Numbered from the stretch's first letter, positions 1 through 9,067 are shown. The stretch is DNA of 64,000 bases from Martinezella dioscoreae (GCF_009176305.1 NZ_BLAJ01000012.1:1-64000); one strand, 5' to 3'. Notes: generated by a model from the letters alone, not told the origin. Made by a program: numbers and translations.

Positions 1-336
1 CATAGTCAACACTCCAACTGTAAAAATTCTGACATTTTTGTAAGCTATTGAATTTAAAAGGGGATTTGTGGGGCGCGACGGAAAACAGGTGGTTTTTGCC
101 TCAAAAGCTGCAAAAATCTTGTCCGGAAGGTCAAATTTTGCTCTGGCGTCAGAATCTGAAGACGTTCTCCCTATTATGCGCCCTACGCATCCATTAAAGC
201 CCTTCCTTACAAGCAACCGAACGACAGATCGGGTTTCCGGGGCAAATCCCTCGACCGCAAGCCTCAGAAAAACCAAGATTTTCCCTAAGGTTTCTGCTAT
301 GGTTGAGGCTAGATATAAAGGGGAAGGGAGGAAACA
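1..336. other. Left-edge intergenic region
   Basis: AT-richer stretch in which I see no convincing gene. An open frame of about 115 codons on the plus strand (68-415) lacks a ribosome site and recognisable protein character. The first three bases read CAT, so on the minus strand an ATG sits exactly at the edge, preceded by a GGAG-like sequence; a leftward gene may start there, but almost none of it is visible. Confidence 0.4.
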
Positions 337-543
337 ATGCATACTACAAGACCGGAAAGCATTATCGAAGTCAGCTTCGACAGCGCTAACGGCCGCCGTG
401 CGCTCGGTATTATGAGCATGCGCCAGGCATTGGATCTGCCCGACCTGCCGAGCTTCACCTATACGCATCCTGATCCGCAGAAGGCGGCGGCTGGCATTGT
501 CTTGAGCCGGCAAGAGCTGCAGAGCTTCCTGACCTGCCATTGA
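337..543 (+). CDS. Small hypothetical protein, 68 aa
   Basis: I do not recognise this protein. It is soluble-looking, with no signal peptide or membrane segment and a Pro/Asp-rich middle (DLPDLPSFTYTHPDP). The start is well supported: ATG follows a strong purine-rich Shine-Dalgarno sequence (GGGAGGAA) by five bases. It stands alone, convergent with the histidine kinase gene that follows on the other strand, and has hairpins just after its stop. Length and codon use look genuine; the function is unknown. Confidence 0.6.
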   Translation: MHTTRPESIIEVSFDSANGRRALGIMSMRQALDLPDLPSFTYTHPDPQKAAAGIVLSRQELQSFLTCH

Positions 544-562
544 GTGGGCCGCCTTGCATACC

Positions 563-626
563 GCGTCGATCGTGCCCGGGCGCGATCGACGCTTAAGCGA
601 CGCCTGTCTTCAGGCCGCTCTTTTTT
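563..626 (+). terminator. Tandem stem-loops ending in a T tract
   Basis: Two hairpins follow the 68-aa gene. The first has perfect 10-bp arms (GCGTCGATCG at 563-572 and its complement at 583-592). The second is short (GCCTG/CAGGC, 602-615), and a run of six T ends at 626. They overlap the 3' end of the leftward histidine kinase gene, so this is probably a shared convergent terminator region. Confidence 0.5.
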
Positions 627-1962
627 CCATTACCGCCAGCGGCAGCAGGACGACGGCATTCAGGCCGCCTCCTTCGCGGTCTTCCAGACAGAGTGTGCCG
701 CCATGCGCATCGAGAATCTGGCGGACGATCGCCAAGCCGAGCCCGCTGCCGCCGAGATCGCGATTGCGCGATTCCTCCAGCCGCACGAAGGGTTCGAGGA
801 CCTCTTTGCGTCGCTCTTCCGGGATACCCGGTCCGCGATCGCCGACAACGATGGCGGCGTGGTCGCCACGACGCTCGATGACAATATCGGCCCGGCCACC
901 ATAGCGCAGCGCATTGTCGATAAGATTGTCGAGTACCCGTACCAGAGCGGTCTCGGTCATCGTCACCCCGATCGACTGCCCGATCGGCGCAAAACCCGCG
1001 AGGCCCTGCCCGTCCTGCCGCTCCGCAAGGTGACCTCGAATGGCCGCATCGAGATCGACGATGGTCTTGCCTTCCGAAACGACGGTGCTGCGGGCAAAGC
1101 CGAGCGCATCCTCCACCAGCCGCTGCATGGCCTCGACATCCGCGATCGCCCGCTCTCGATGCGGCGTGTCCGGCATCATTTCCATGCGCAGGCGGAAGCG
1201 GGTGAGATAGGTCCTCAGATCATGCGAGATCGCTCCGAGGATCAGGGTACGATTACTGACCAGGGCGGCGATGCGCAGCTGCATGGCGTTGATCGCCTTG
1301 ATCAGCATGCGCAGCTCGCAGGCGCCTCTTTCAGGAATATGAACCGGCTGCAGACCATTGCCTATCGAGTTGACGGTTCGCGACAGGCGCGTCAAGGGCC
1401 GGGTTTCGCGCGCCACCGCGGCAATGGCGATGACTGCGACCAGCATGCCGAGAATGCCCGAGATAAGGCCGATGGGAATTCCGCGCAATCTCACGGTCGG
1501 GGTCTCGGGAAGATTGAAGACCGCAATCTTGCCGCCGGCGACGCCGATCGACACTTCCATGATCCGGTCCGGCGCACCGACCGAGAACCAGCCCTGCGGT
1601 CTTTCCGACAGCGAGCGCATGTTGAAGTAGCGGTTGCCGAAGGCGATGTTGACGAATTCACGCGCCAGCTTGCCGGTAAGCGTCAGATCCGAAGTCTCGC
1701 TCTTCTCACCGGCTGCCGGCGCATCGGCAAGCCGTATCGCCAAACCATTGGCATGCAGCGCCCGCACGGCGATCGGCTGCGCCTCAGGCGGAACGGCATC
1801 GAGAAGACGGACCGCCGTCTTGACCTGCATGGCCGGCGACAGTTCCGGATTGAATGGCGTATCCGGCTTGAGCTGCGCGGCAACGAAAGCCGCAAGCTGG
1901 ATAATGAACAATGCCACGGCGACGATCATGATGATGCGGGCGACGAGACCGAGTTTCAGCAT
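610..1962 (-). CDS. Sensor histidine kinase of a two-component system
   Basis: Membrane sensor kinase of 450 residues. Residues 8-30 form one transmembrane helix and about 162-184 a second; the periplasmic sensor domain between them is about 130 residues. A HAMP-like linker follows, then the dimerisation helix with phosphorylated His247 in AISHDLRT. The ATPase domain shows the N box (LDNLIDNALRYGG), the G1 box (VGDRGPGIP) and the G2 box (GSGLGLAIV). The gene begins three bases after the stop of the response regulator, so the pair is co-transcribed and probably translationally coupled. The resemblance is to EnvZ-like kinases; the signal sensed cannot be read from the sequence. Confidence 0.92.
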   Translation of the reverse strand: MLKLGLVARIIMIVAVALFIIQLAAFVAAQLKPDTPFNPELSPAMQVKTAVRLLDAVPPEAQPIAVRALHANGLAIRLADAPAAGEKSETSDLTLTGKLAREFVNIAFGNRYFNMRSLSERPQGWFSVGAPDRIMEVSIGVAGGKIAVFNLPETPTVRLRGIPIGLISGILGMLVAVIAIAAVARETRPLTRLSRTVNSIGNGLQPVHIPERGACELRMLIKAINAMQLRIAALVSNRTLILGAISHDLRTYLTRFRLRMEMMPDTPHRERAIADVEAMQRLVEDALGFARSTVVSEGKTIVDLDAAIRGHLAERQDGQGLAGFAPIGQSIGVTMTETALVRVLDNLIDNALRYGGRADIVIERRGDHAAIVVGDRGPGIPEERRKEVLEPFVRLEESRNRDLGGSGLGLAIVRQILDAHGGTLCLEDREGGGLNAVVLLPLAVMEKRAA

Positions 1963-1965
1963 GGC

Positions 1966-2685
1966 TCAGACATCTTTCACGTCCATTGTGAGGAGATAGC
2001 CGGCGTTGCGCACGGTGGTGATGATATGGGCGCCATCGGGCAGACAATGGCCGAGCTTGGTGCGCAAGCGGGAGACCGTGACATCTATGGTGCGATCGAA
2101 AGGATCGGCACCGCGGCCGCGCGTCCAATCGAGCAGTTGCTCACGCGACAGCACACGGCGGGGCCTTTCGAGGAAGCAGACGAGCAGATCGAATTCGGCC
2201 GTCGTCAGATGCACGACGCGCTCACCGTCCATCTCGATCACCCGGCCATCAAGGTCGACCGTCAGCCCCGCAAAGCTCTTTCTCCTCGACGGACGGCTGA
2301 TATCTTCCGGCCGCTCCGGGCCGGAACGGCGGAGGATGGCGCGGATGCGCGCCAGGAGCTCGCGCGGATTGAAAGGCTTGCCGAGATAATCGTCGGCCCC
2401 CATTTCGAGGCCGAAGATGCGGTCTATATCTTCCGTTTTCGCCGTCAGCATGAGGATCGGTACCTTGCTGCGGGCGCGGATACGACGGCATGCCGACAGG
2501 CCGTCTTCGCCGGGCAGCATCAGATCGAGGATAATCAGATCAGGAAAGCCCTTGGACAAAAGGCGATCCATGGCAGCGGCGCTGTCGGCCGCCTGCACGG
2601 AAAAACCCTCACGGCTCAGGAACTCTTCCAGGAGCGCCCTAATCTCGCGGTCGTCCTCGACCAGAAGCAGCGATGCGGAAACCAT
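1966..2685 (-). CDS. OmpR-family response regulator
   Basis: DNA-binding regulator of 239 residues paired with the kinase downstream. The receiver domain (1-120) has the acidic pair Asp11/Asp12, phospho-acceptor Asp54 (IILDLMLPG), Thr81 and Lys103. The C-terminal winged helix (about 140-235) carries the LTTAEFDLL and SRLRTKLG signatures of OmpR/PhoB regulators. I chose the ATG at 2685 because receiver homology begins directly after it and GGAAGAG precedes it; the open frame continues 41 codons further upstream without family resemblance. The sequence upstream includes a long hairpin and is shared with the divergent pseudouridine synthase gene. Confidence 0.9.
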   Translation of the reverse strand: MVSASLLLVEDDREIRALLEEFLSREGFSVQAADSAAAMDRLLSKGFPDLIILDLMLPGEDGLSACRRIRARSKVPILMLTAKTEDIDRIFGLEMGADDYLGKPFNPRELLARIRAILRRSGPERPEDISRPSRRKSFAGLTVDLDGRVIEMDGERVVHLTTAEFDLLVCFLERPRRVLSREQLLDWTRGRGADPFDRTIDVTVSRLRTKLGHCLPDGAHIITTVRNAGYLLTMDVKDV

Positions 2686-3046
2686 GGCTCTTCCATGCGG
2701 GGCGAGAGGCGGTCTTGGCAACAGGGAAACGGCCGGCGTTACAAACTGTAACAAATTTCCCCTCTTTTGAAAAATCCCAGCAAAAGAAGCAGTGCAGTTT
2801 CTCTGCAATCGCGATTCCTCCGGAGCGAATGGCGGCAGCCATGTTGCCGTCTACCGACCCCATCGCCCGCTCCGGTCCGCGACAGGGCTCGCATCCATGA
2901 AATGCGAGCCCTGTCTGCATTTCAGATCGGTCTTTCCGATCCTGCCTCGACAATGCGATTTGCGTCCGGTTCGCTGCCATGCGAAAGGATTGTGCTCCAC
3001 CGGCTGCCATGCCGGGCCACGGCAACAAGCATATGAGGCAAGACGG
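2686..3046. other. Divergent intergenic region
   Basis: About 360 bases between the leftward response regulator and the rightward pseudouridine synthase. The half next to the regulator is AT-rich (AACAAATTTCCCCTCTTTTGAAAAATCC) and is a likely place for promoters. The other half holds a strong stem-loop listed separately. I see no credible gene here. Confidence 0.5.
2881..2915. repeat. Perfect 14-bp inverted repeat
   Basis: GACAGGGCTCGCAT at 2881-2894 is exactly complementary to 2902-2915 with a 7-base loop. No T tract follows on either strand, so a simple intrinsic terminator is unlikely. It lies 130-165 bases before the pseudouridine synthase start. Confidence 0.7.
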
Positions 3047-3847
3047 GTGAGCCAACGGCAATCACCGCAGAGATCCGGCAGGGCGGCGAAAGGCAGGCCG
3101 GAGCCAGAGGGCAAGCGCGTGACCTTGCCGCGGGCGCTTTCCAAGCTCGGCTATTGCTCCCGCACCCAGGCAGAGGCGCTGATCGCTGCCGGCCGTGTGA
3201 GCGTGGACGGGCGCAAAGTGTCAGATCCCGCCGTCTGGGTCGATCTCGAACATTCGAAATTCGCGGTCGACGGCACGGAAATCGCTGCGGAGAAAAAACT
3301 CTATTTCATGCTGAACAAGCCGCGCGGGCTGGTGACCACCCGCGATGACCCTGAAGGGCGACCGACGGTTTATGACTGCCTGAAGGAGATCGATGCCCGC
3401 CACCTCGCTCCGGTCGGGCGACTGGACAAGGCGAGCGAGGGGTTGCTGCTCTTTACCAATGATACGGTGCTGGCGCAGGCCCTGCTCGATCCGGTCAGCC
3501 ATGTCGGCAAGACCTATCATGTGCAGGTCGACCGGATCATGGATCACGAGCAGCTTTCGCGCATGGAACGCGGCATCATCGACGATGGCGAACTGCTGAC
3601 CGCCAGTTCCGCCCGCCTCCTGCGCAGCGGCGATCGCAATGGCTGGATCGAGGTGGAGCTGAAGGAGGGTCGCAACCGTCAGATACGGCGCATGCTCGAG
3701 GCGCTCGGCATCGAATGCCTGCGGCTGGTGCGCGTCGCCTTCGGCGATATCGCGCTCGGCGATCTGCCGAAGGGGGCCGCTAGAGCCCTGACCGAGGCAG
3801 AGATCCTCGGGTTGCACCGGCGCGCAGGAATGAAGATCAACAGATAG
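3047..3847 (+). CDS. rRNA pseudouridine synthase (RsuA/RluB family)
   Basis: Isomerises a specific uridine in ribosomal RNA to pseudouridine. The 266-residue protein has a basic N-terminal tail, an S4 RNA-binding domain (about 25-72: RALSKLGYCSRTQAEALI...GRVSVDG) and the catalytic domain with the family motif GRLDKASEGLLL, whose Asp127 is the expected catalytic residue. The late motif LKEGRNRQIRRMLEALG is typical of RluB/RluE/RsuA. The start is GTG at 3047, preceded by GAGG; an in-frame extension upstream shows no family resemblance. The target uridine cannot be told from sequence alone. Confidence 0.9.
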   Translation: MSQRQSPQRSGRAAKGRPEPEGKRVTLPRALSKLGYCSRTQAEALIAAGRVSVDGRKVSDPAVWVDLEHSKFAVDGTEIAAEKKLYFMLNKPRGLVTTRDDPEGRPTVYDCLKEIDARHLAPVGRLDKASEGLLLFTNDTVLAQALLDPVSHVGKTYHVQVDRIMDHEQLSRMERGIIDDGELLTASSARLLRSGDRNGWIEVELKEGRNRQIRRMLEALGIECLRLVRVAFGDIALGDLPKGAARALTEAEILGLHRRAGMKINR

Positions 3848-3859
3848 AGGCAGGCTGCC

Positions 3860-4543
3860 ATGCAACCCCATGACTTCTGGCAGGAGCTGCATGCGCCTGA
3901 CACGTTCGATCCCATGGCGGAGCGCACGGATTTTCATGTCGCCGAATTGCCGGACGGGCGTCAGCTGCGTCTGCCGATCCGGGTCCTTGCCGATGGCGAA
4001 CATGCGCTGGCATCGCTGATCGTCAACCAGGCAAGCTTCACCGTGCTGGAAGCTCTGGCGGAGGCGCTTGTGGAGCGGATAGCAGCTTATGATATCGATG
4101 TCGTCGCCGGCTTGCCGACCCTCGGTCTGACGCTGGCAGCAGCAGTTGCCCGCGCACGTGGCCATGCGCGTTACGTGCCGCTCGGGACATCGCGCAAGTT
4201 CTGGTATCGCGACGAACTGTCGGTCACGCTTTCCTCCATCACCACGCCGAACCAGGAAAAGCGTCTTTATATAGATCCGCGCATGTTGCCATTGCTGCAA
4301 GGCAAGCGCGTGGCACTCATTGACGACGTCATCTCCAGCGGCGCGTCGATCGTGTCCGGGCTTGCTCTCCTGGCATCCTGCAATATCGAGCCTGTCGTGA
4401 TCGGCGCGGCCATGCTGCAATCCGATCGCTGGCGGGATCGTGTCGATCTCAACGGGAAGCGATGGAGCGAGAGGATCGTCGGCGTGTTTTCGACACCGAT
4501 CCTCGAGCAAGGTGAAAACGGTTGCTGGCGCCGGCCGGGCTGA
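3860..4543 (+). CDS. Phosphoribosyltransferase family protein
   Basis: 227-residue type I phosphoribosyltransferase. The PRPP-binding signature is clear (VALIDDVISSGAS, about 150-162), and a preceding hydrophobic strand (DVVAGLPTLGLTLAAAVA) matches the core fold. Enzymes of this fold move a ribose phosphate from PRPP to a base; the specificity is unclear because the hood region is divergent. The gene starts 12 bases after the pseudouridine synthase, behind AGAGG, so the two probably form a small operon. It could act in purine salvage, but I cannot name the substrate. Confidence 0.82.
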   Translation: MQPHDFWQELHAPDTFDPMAERTDFHVAELPDGRQLRLPIRVLADGEHALASLIVNQASFTVLEALAEALVERIAAYDIDVVAGLPTLGLTLAAAVARARGHARYVPLGTSRKFWYRDELSVTLSSITTPNQEKRLYIDPRMLPLLQGKRVALIDDVISSGASIVSGLALLASCNIEPVVIGAAMLQSDRWRDRVDLNGKRWSERIVGVFSTPILEQGENGCWRRPG

Positions 4544-4646
4544 CACTTTTCGCGCCCGCGCCCCGACGAATGGAGCCGTTTCCATATTATTATATGTGAA
4601 AACCGTTCCGATTCCGGCTGCAATGCGCTAAGGGTCCGCTCAAGAA

Positions 4647-4665
4647 GCATCCGCCGTGCGGATGC
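4647..4665 (+). other. Hairpin just upstream of the purC start
   Basis: GCATCCGC and its complement GCGGATGC enclose a three-base loop, ending 12 bases before the GTG start of purC. Such a stem could affect ribosome access or form the end of the preceding transcript; there is no T tract. Confidence 0.4.
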
Positions 4666-4677
4666 ACGAGCCTGTTG

Positions 4678-5631
4678 GTGGACGCGTTGCGAATTCTCTC
4701 CGAAGCCCATTTCCCCGAATTGCCCAACTACTATCGCGGCAAGGTGCGCGAGAATTACGATCTGCCCGATGGCAGCCGCATTATCATCAGTACCGATCGG
4801 TTGAGTGCCTTCGACCGCATCCTTACCTGCATCCCCTACAAGGGTCAGGTGCTGACGCAGACGGCCCGCTACTGGTTCGAACAGACACGCGATATCTGCC
4901 CGAACCATGTCATCGACTATCCGGACCCGAACGTCGTCGTCGGAAAGCGGCTGAATATCCTGCCCGTCGAGGTCGTCGTTCGCGGCTATCTCGCCGGCAC
5001 CACGGGCACATCGGTTCTGACGCTCTATAAAAAGGGTCAGCGCGAGATGTACGGCATCACGCTCCCGGATGGCATGCGCGACAACCAGATCCTGCCCGAG
5101 CCGATCATCACGCCGACGAGCAAGGAATTCGACGGCGGACACGATGAGCCGCTGACGCCGACCCAGATTGTCGAGCACGGGCTTCTGACAAAAGAGCAAT
5201 GGCAGACGCTGACACATTATGCTTTTGCCCTGTTCGCACGCGGGCAGGACATCGCCCGCAAGCGCGGGCTGATCCTCGTCGATACCAAATATGAATTCGG
5301 AACCGACGAAAACGGCACCATCATCCTTGCCGACGAGATCCATACGCCCGACAGCAGCCGCTACTGGCTGGCCGACAGCTATGAGGACAGATTCGAAAAG
5401 GGGGCACGCCCGGAAAGCTTCGACAAGGATTTCGTCCGCGCCTGGGTCACCGAGCGCTGCGATCCTTACAAGGACGAGATTCCGGAGATTCCGAGCGACC
5501 TCATCGAACAGACGTCCAAAGTCTATATCCGCGCCTATGAAGCAATCACGGGCATGTCTTTCGTGCCTGACGATCGCGGCGCGACACCGCTTGACCGGGT
5601 TCGCGCAAGCCTCGCTCGCTACTTCCCGTAA
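4678..5631 (+). CDS. SAICAR synthetase (phosphoribosylaminoimidazole-succinocarboxamide synthase), long form
   Basis: Joins CAIR and aspartate with ATP in purine biosynthesis. The protein has about 317 residues. Family signatures are [14 protein letters not shown] at the N-terminus, [22 protein letters not shown] and the acidic metal/nucleotide site near LVDTKYEFG. At this length it belongs to the longer, yeast-like class rather than the ~240-residue bacterial PurC; rhizobial genomes commonly carry both. The start is GTG at 4678 or the adjacent TTG at 4675; both lack a strong ribosome site. It follows the phosphoribosyltransferase gene after about 130 bases and a hairpin. Confidence 0.92.
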   Translation: MDALRILSEAHFPELPNYYRGKVRENYDLPDGSRIIISTDRLSAFDRILTCIPYKGQVLTQTARYWFEQTRDICPNHVIDYPDPNVVVGKRLNILPVEVVVRGYLAGTTGTSVLTLYKKGQREMYGITLPDGMRDNQILPEPIITPTSKEFDGGHDEPLTPTQIVEHGLLTKEQWQTLTHYAFALFARGQDIARKRGLILVDTKYEFGTDENGTIILADEIHTPDSSRYWLADSYEDRFEKGARPESFDKDFVRAWVTERCDPYKDEIPEIPSDLIEQTSKVYIRAYEAITGMSFVPDDRGATPLDRVRASLARYFP

Positions 5632-5981
5632 GGACAGTCCGAACGGACTTTCGACTGGAGCGATTCTGCGAAGCAACTCCCTAGAGTTGCGGCGTTGGCC
5701 TATTTTTGGCTACGCTGCAGCCTTGAGTGGTGCGCAAAAGGGTATGTTTTTTGCAACACCTTAGATTTTTTTTAACGGCACGCTGATATTTCGGCCGATC
5801 CCACATATGTTCGCAGCCGAGAATTCGTAAAAGCCACTGTGCTATTGCAAAACTCATTGCTAGATTGACGCCGACCGCTTCGGGTCATTGTTTGTGTTGC
5901 GTAAGACTGGAGCGCCAGCATATGGGGTCACGCCGATCCCGAAAAAAAACTGATCAGTAAATTGAATTGTGGGACAATGTG
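5632..5981. other. Intergenic region before efflux lipoprotein gene
   Basis: About 350 bases, AT-rich around 5755-5870, with no credible gene. A perfect palindrome ACTGATCAGT (5949-5958) lies 24 bases before the next start and is a possible regulator site. I could not identify a convincing -35/-10 pair. Confidence 0.4.
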
Positions 5982-7451
5982 ATGGTTTCCATTCGTACTG
6001 CCGCCCCCGCCCTGCTGCTTGTTTTGGCAGGCTGCGTCAGCGGCCCAGACCATAAGCCACCGGAAATGCCTCTCCCGGCCAAATTCTCGGAGGGCGGTAC
6101 GAAGGCGAACGGCGATATCGCCGGCTCGCAATGGTGGACTGCTTTCGGCGATTCCAAGCTGAATGCCTTCGCCGCACAGGGACTTGCCCAGAACCTTACC
6201 ATCCAGCAGGCACTGGAACGTATCAACCAGGCAGAAGCTGCCGTCGTCACGGCAGGTGCAGGCGGCCTCCCGAGCCTTACTGTCTCCGGCGACAACACGA
6301 CCAGCGGCCAGAAGGGTGGCTCGAGAGTATCAAGCTCAGCTGGACGACGGAACACGACGACGGGCACTGCTTCGGCTTCCTGGCTGCTCGACCTGTGGGG
6401 TCAGTATCGCCGCGCAACGGAAAGCGCCAACGCCTCGCTCGACGCCGCCTACTCGACCGTCGACGTCCAGCGCCTGACCTATCTGCAGGATCTCGCCAAC
6501 AGCTACGTCAATGCCCGGTATTATCAGAGGCTCATCTCGATCGCGCAGGAGAACCTGAAATCGCGGCGCGATACTCTTTCGCTGACCAAGTTCCAGCTCG
6601 AAGCCGGTGCGGCATCACGTCTTGATGTGGTTCAGGCGGAAGGCCTCGTCAATCAGACGCTGGCTCTGGTGCCTGGTTATGAAATCAGCTATCGCCAGCA
6701 GGTGCATCATATTGCAACGCTGCTCAACGTTCCTTCATCGACGATCATCGCGCAGATGCAGGGTAGCGGCAGACAGCCGGTGTTCCGCGGCAGCGTCCGC
6801 AGCGGCGTTCCGGCAGACCTGATCCGTAACCGTCCGGATATTCGCGTGGCAGAGCGCACCCTCGCAGCTTCGACGGCCCAGATTGGCGTTGCCGAAGCCA
6901 AGCTCTTCCCGTCGATCACGCTTAGCGGCTCGATTTCGCCGACCTACATCCATACCTCATCGGCGAGCGGTGGTCTGACCACCTGGTCCTTCGGCCCGTC
7001 GCTGAACCTGCCGATCTTCGATGGCGGCGCCCTGCGCGCTGGTGTCAAGAGCGCTGAATCGACAAGCCGTGAGAACTATCTCGCCTGGCAGCAGACGGTG
7101 CGAGAAGCTGTTGAACAGGTTGAAAACGCGCTATCCGCAGTTGCGCGTGACGCACAGACGGTCGCCGCGCTGCAGGCTCAGGTCAAGTCCTATCAGGAAG
7201 CCCTGCAGCTCTCGACGGCAAGCTATAAGGACGGTGCATCCTCGCTGCTCGACGTTCTCGACGCACAGCGCAACGTGACCGCAGCCCAGCAGAGCCTGGC
7301 GCAAGCCATTCAGCAGAGCGCCCTCGACTATATCTCGCTGAACGTCGCGATCGGCGCAGGCTATGTGCCAGCCGGCAAGGCGACCATTGCCGCAGGGCCG
7401 ACCAGAGCCAAAGCCGAGGCCATCAAGGTTGCGGCCAAGAAGACGAACTAA
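5982..7451 (+). CDS. Outer-membrane efflux lipoprotein (NodT/OprM family)
   Basis: Outer-membrane channel of a tripartite RND or MFS efflux system, 489 residues. An N-terminal lipoprotein signal peptide ends in the lipobox LAGC at about residues 14-17. The two repeated efflux-protein domains follow, with the hallmark sequences RPDIRVAERTLAAS in the second half and coiled-coil-like Ala/Gln-rich helices. The ATG at 5982 is chosen because it begins the lipoprotein signal and has GGGAC upstream. No pump or adaptor gene is adjacent, so this channel must partner with proteins encoded elsewhere. Substrate unknown. Confidence 0.9.
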   Translation: MVSIRTAAPALLLVLAGCVSGPDHKPPEMPLPAKFSEGGTKANGDIAGSQWWTAFGDSKLNAFAAQGLAQNLTIQQALERINQAEAAVVTAGAGGLPSLTVSGDNTTSGQKGGSRVSSSAGRRNTTTGTASASWLLDLWGQYRRATESANASLDAAYSTVDVQRLTYLQDLANSYVNARYYQRLISIAQENLKSRRDTLSLTKFQLEAGAASRLDVVQAEGLVNQTLALVPGYEISYRQQVHHIATLLNVPSSTIIAQMQGSGRQPVFRGSVRSGVPADLIRNRPDIRVAERTLAASTAQIGVAEAKLFPSITLSGSISPTYIHTSSASGGLTTWSFGPSLNLPIFDGGALRAGVKSAESTSRENYLAWQQTVREAVEQVENALSAVARDAQTVAALQAQVKSYQEALQLSTASYKDGASSLLDVLDAQRNVTAAQQSLAQAIQQSALDYISLNVAIGAGYVPAGKATIAAGPTRAKAEAIKVAAKKTN

Positions 7452-7494
7452 GCACATTGACCGGGCTACGCCTGGTCTTATCGCTTAAACCGAG

Positions 7495-7527
7495 AACCGC
7501 CGCGGGAATCTGTGGCGGTTTTCTTTT
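7495..7527 (+). terminator. Intrinsic terminator of the efflux gene
   Basis: AACCGCC/GGCGGTT arms with a 12-base loop followed by TTCTTTT, 44 bases after the stop codon. Confidence 0.75.
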
Positions 7528-7590
7528 GAGCGCAAGGAAATGGCGAAAATGAAAATGGCGTGCTACGCTTGCGCGAACACGCCATAACCA

Positions 7591-7620
7591 AAAACAAAAA
7601 AGGCCGGAATGATCCGGCCT
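7591..7620 (-). terminator. Minus-strand intrinsic terminator without an obvious gene
   Basis: AGGCCGGA and TCCGGCCT form a perfect 8-bp stem with a 4-base loop. Read on the minus strand it is followed by TTTTTGTTTTTGG, a strong U tract; on the plus strand the tail is poor. A leftward transcript ending here is implied, but no convincing leftward gene lies to the right. Confidence 0.6.
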
Positions 7621-8156
7621 TTCGCCATCCGCCTTCGCATCAGTGCCAGTACATCCGTGGTCAAAGGCAAGGGCGGAACTGCAGCCAGATTGATTATGAA
7701 AGGTCAACGAAGAGTTAACGCTGCTTCCATGATATCGACGGACCAAACGGCTCGCTTTCCAGCGCGCCAGCGCCCATCGGCTGCATGACTGGATCGTATA
7801 TCGGCGTCCAAGGTGTCAATTTCAAGGCCGCTTTTTAGTTTGTTCGAAAAAACCTTGAGGCAGCCGACGCTGCTACGCCGGTAATGCCGAGGAAGGCAAG
7901 TGAGCCTTGTCAAAAAGACTCGCAGCTTTTCAGTTTCGAACTGATGCCGTTCAAGCTGCATTCATGCAATTACTTCTACAACACATGTAAAGATTGAAGA
8001 GGCACCATGGAATCCTATCAGATTCCGTGCAGCGCCAGGCCTTTATCTTGCCGAAATTGGAAAGTCTTACCGAAGAGCGCCGGGGTAGGCGCACGACAGC
8101 GGAACAGGCACCAGCCGGCGATTTCGCGGCTTGGGTGCGCAAAGGGAGAGTAATCT
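7621..8156. other. Intergenic region, possible unannotated transcript
   Basis: About 535 bases. Leftward open frames of 60-110 codons exist here (for example 7704-7961) but have weak or no ribosome sites and no recognisable protein character. Since a minus-strand terminator lies at its left end, a small leftward RNA is possible. The right end carries the ribosome site of the next gene. Confidence 0.35.
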
Positions 8157-9038
8157 ATGAGGTTCAAGATTCTTGCGGCGGGCATTCTGGCGGCGCTCGT
8201 GGCGCTGCCAGCCATCGCGGAAGCGGCAGAAGGCTTTGCCACCGCGAACGTCAACATGCGGTCCGGTCCGAGTACCGCCTATCCGGCAGTGACGATGATC
8301 CCCGTCGGTGTGCCGCTTCAGATCAACGGCTGCCTTAACGATACGCCATGGTGCGATGTTTCCTTCTATGGCGGCCGCGGATGGGTTGCGGGTCGTTATA
8401 TCCAGGCAACCTATCAGTCACGCCGCATCTATGTCGGTCCGCAATATTACCGCCCGCTTGGCATCCCGACGGTGGTCTTCAACTTCGACGACTACTGGGG
8501 TCGCTATTATCGCGGTCGCGACTTCTATCGTGACCGCGACCGCTGGCGGCGCGGCCCGGGCTGGGTCGATCGCCGCCCCGACAGCGGCTGGGACCGCAAT
8601 CCTCCAGGCTGGGATAACGGGCCGGACCGCAATTGGGACCGTCGCCCGGATCGCAATCGCGATTGGGATCGCGGATCGGACTGGAATGACAGACCGGACC
8701 GCAACTGGGATCGCCGGCCCGACCGTGATCGCGACTGGGACAGGCAACGCGACGGCAATCGCGACTGGGGCAGACAGCGCCCGGACAACAACCAGGATTG
8801 GGGTAACCGGCCGGATCGCCAGCGCGACAACAATCGCCCTGACAATAATCGTCCGGACAACCGCCCGCGTCCGGAACCGCAGCAGGCTCAACCGCAACCA
8901 CAGCCGCAGCAGCCGCCGCCGCAGGCCAATCCGCGGCCGAATGCAGGCGAGCCGGGGCCTTATAGCCCTGACCACAGGGATCCATGCCCCGCGTCGGAGC
9001 CCAATTGTCGGATGTCCGTGAGAGGCTCGAACCGCTGA
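8157..9038 (+). CDS. Secreted SH3b-domain protein with WDR-rich repeat tail
   Basis: 293-residue exported protein. Residues 1-23 are a signal peptide ending AIAEA. A bacterial SH3 domain follows (about 28-85: ATANVNMRSGPSTAYPAV...GWVAGRYIQ), a fold that usually binds cell-wall peptides. From about residue 115 the protein becomes low complexity: repeated units resembling PDRNWDRRPDRDRDW, then Asn/Pro/Arg- and Pro/Gln-rich stretches, and a short C-terminal Cys pair (CPASEPNC). The charged repeats are probably disordered. The ribosome site AAAGGGAG fixes the start. It probably acts in the periplasm or envelope; its exact role is unknown. Confidence 0.8.
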   Translation: MRFKILAAGILAALVALPAIAEAAEGFATANVNMRSGPSTAYPAVTMIPVGVPLQINGCLNDTPWCDVSFYGGRGWVAGRYIQATYQSRRIYVGPQYYRPLGIPTVVFNFDDYWGRYYRGRDFYRDRDRWRRGPGWVDRRPDSGWDRNPPGWDNGPDRNWDRRPDRNRDWDRGSDWNDRPDRNWDRRPDRDRDWDRQRDGNRDWGRQRPDNNQDWGNRPDRQRDNNRPDNNRPDNRPRPEPQQAQPQPQPQQPPPQANPRPNAGEPGPYSPDHRDPCPASEPNCRMSVRGSNR

Positions 9039-9067
9039 CGGCCAGCCCTGCGACCGCCTGAAAAACC

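Noticed and set aside
68-415. Plus-strand open frame of 115 codons near the left edge
   Set aside because: No ribosome site, no protein-like pattern, and it overlaps the better supported 68-aa gene.
544-2751. Plus-strand open frame of 735 codons
   Set aside because: It lies opposite the histidine kinase and response regulator, whose motifs are unmistakable; high GC makes long antisense frames common.
7704-7961. Leftward open frame of 85 codons
   Set aside because: Weak ribosome site and unconvincing composition; the leftward terminator nearby fits a small RNA as well.
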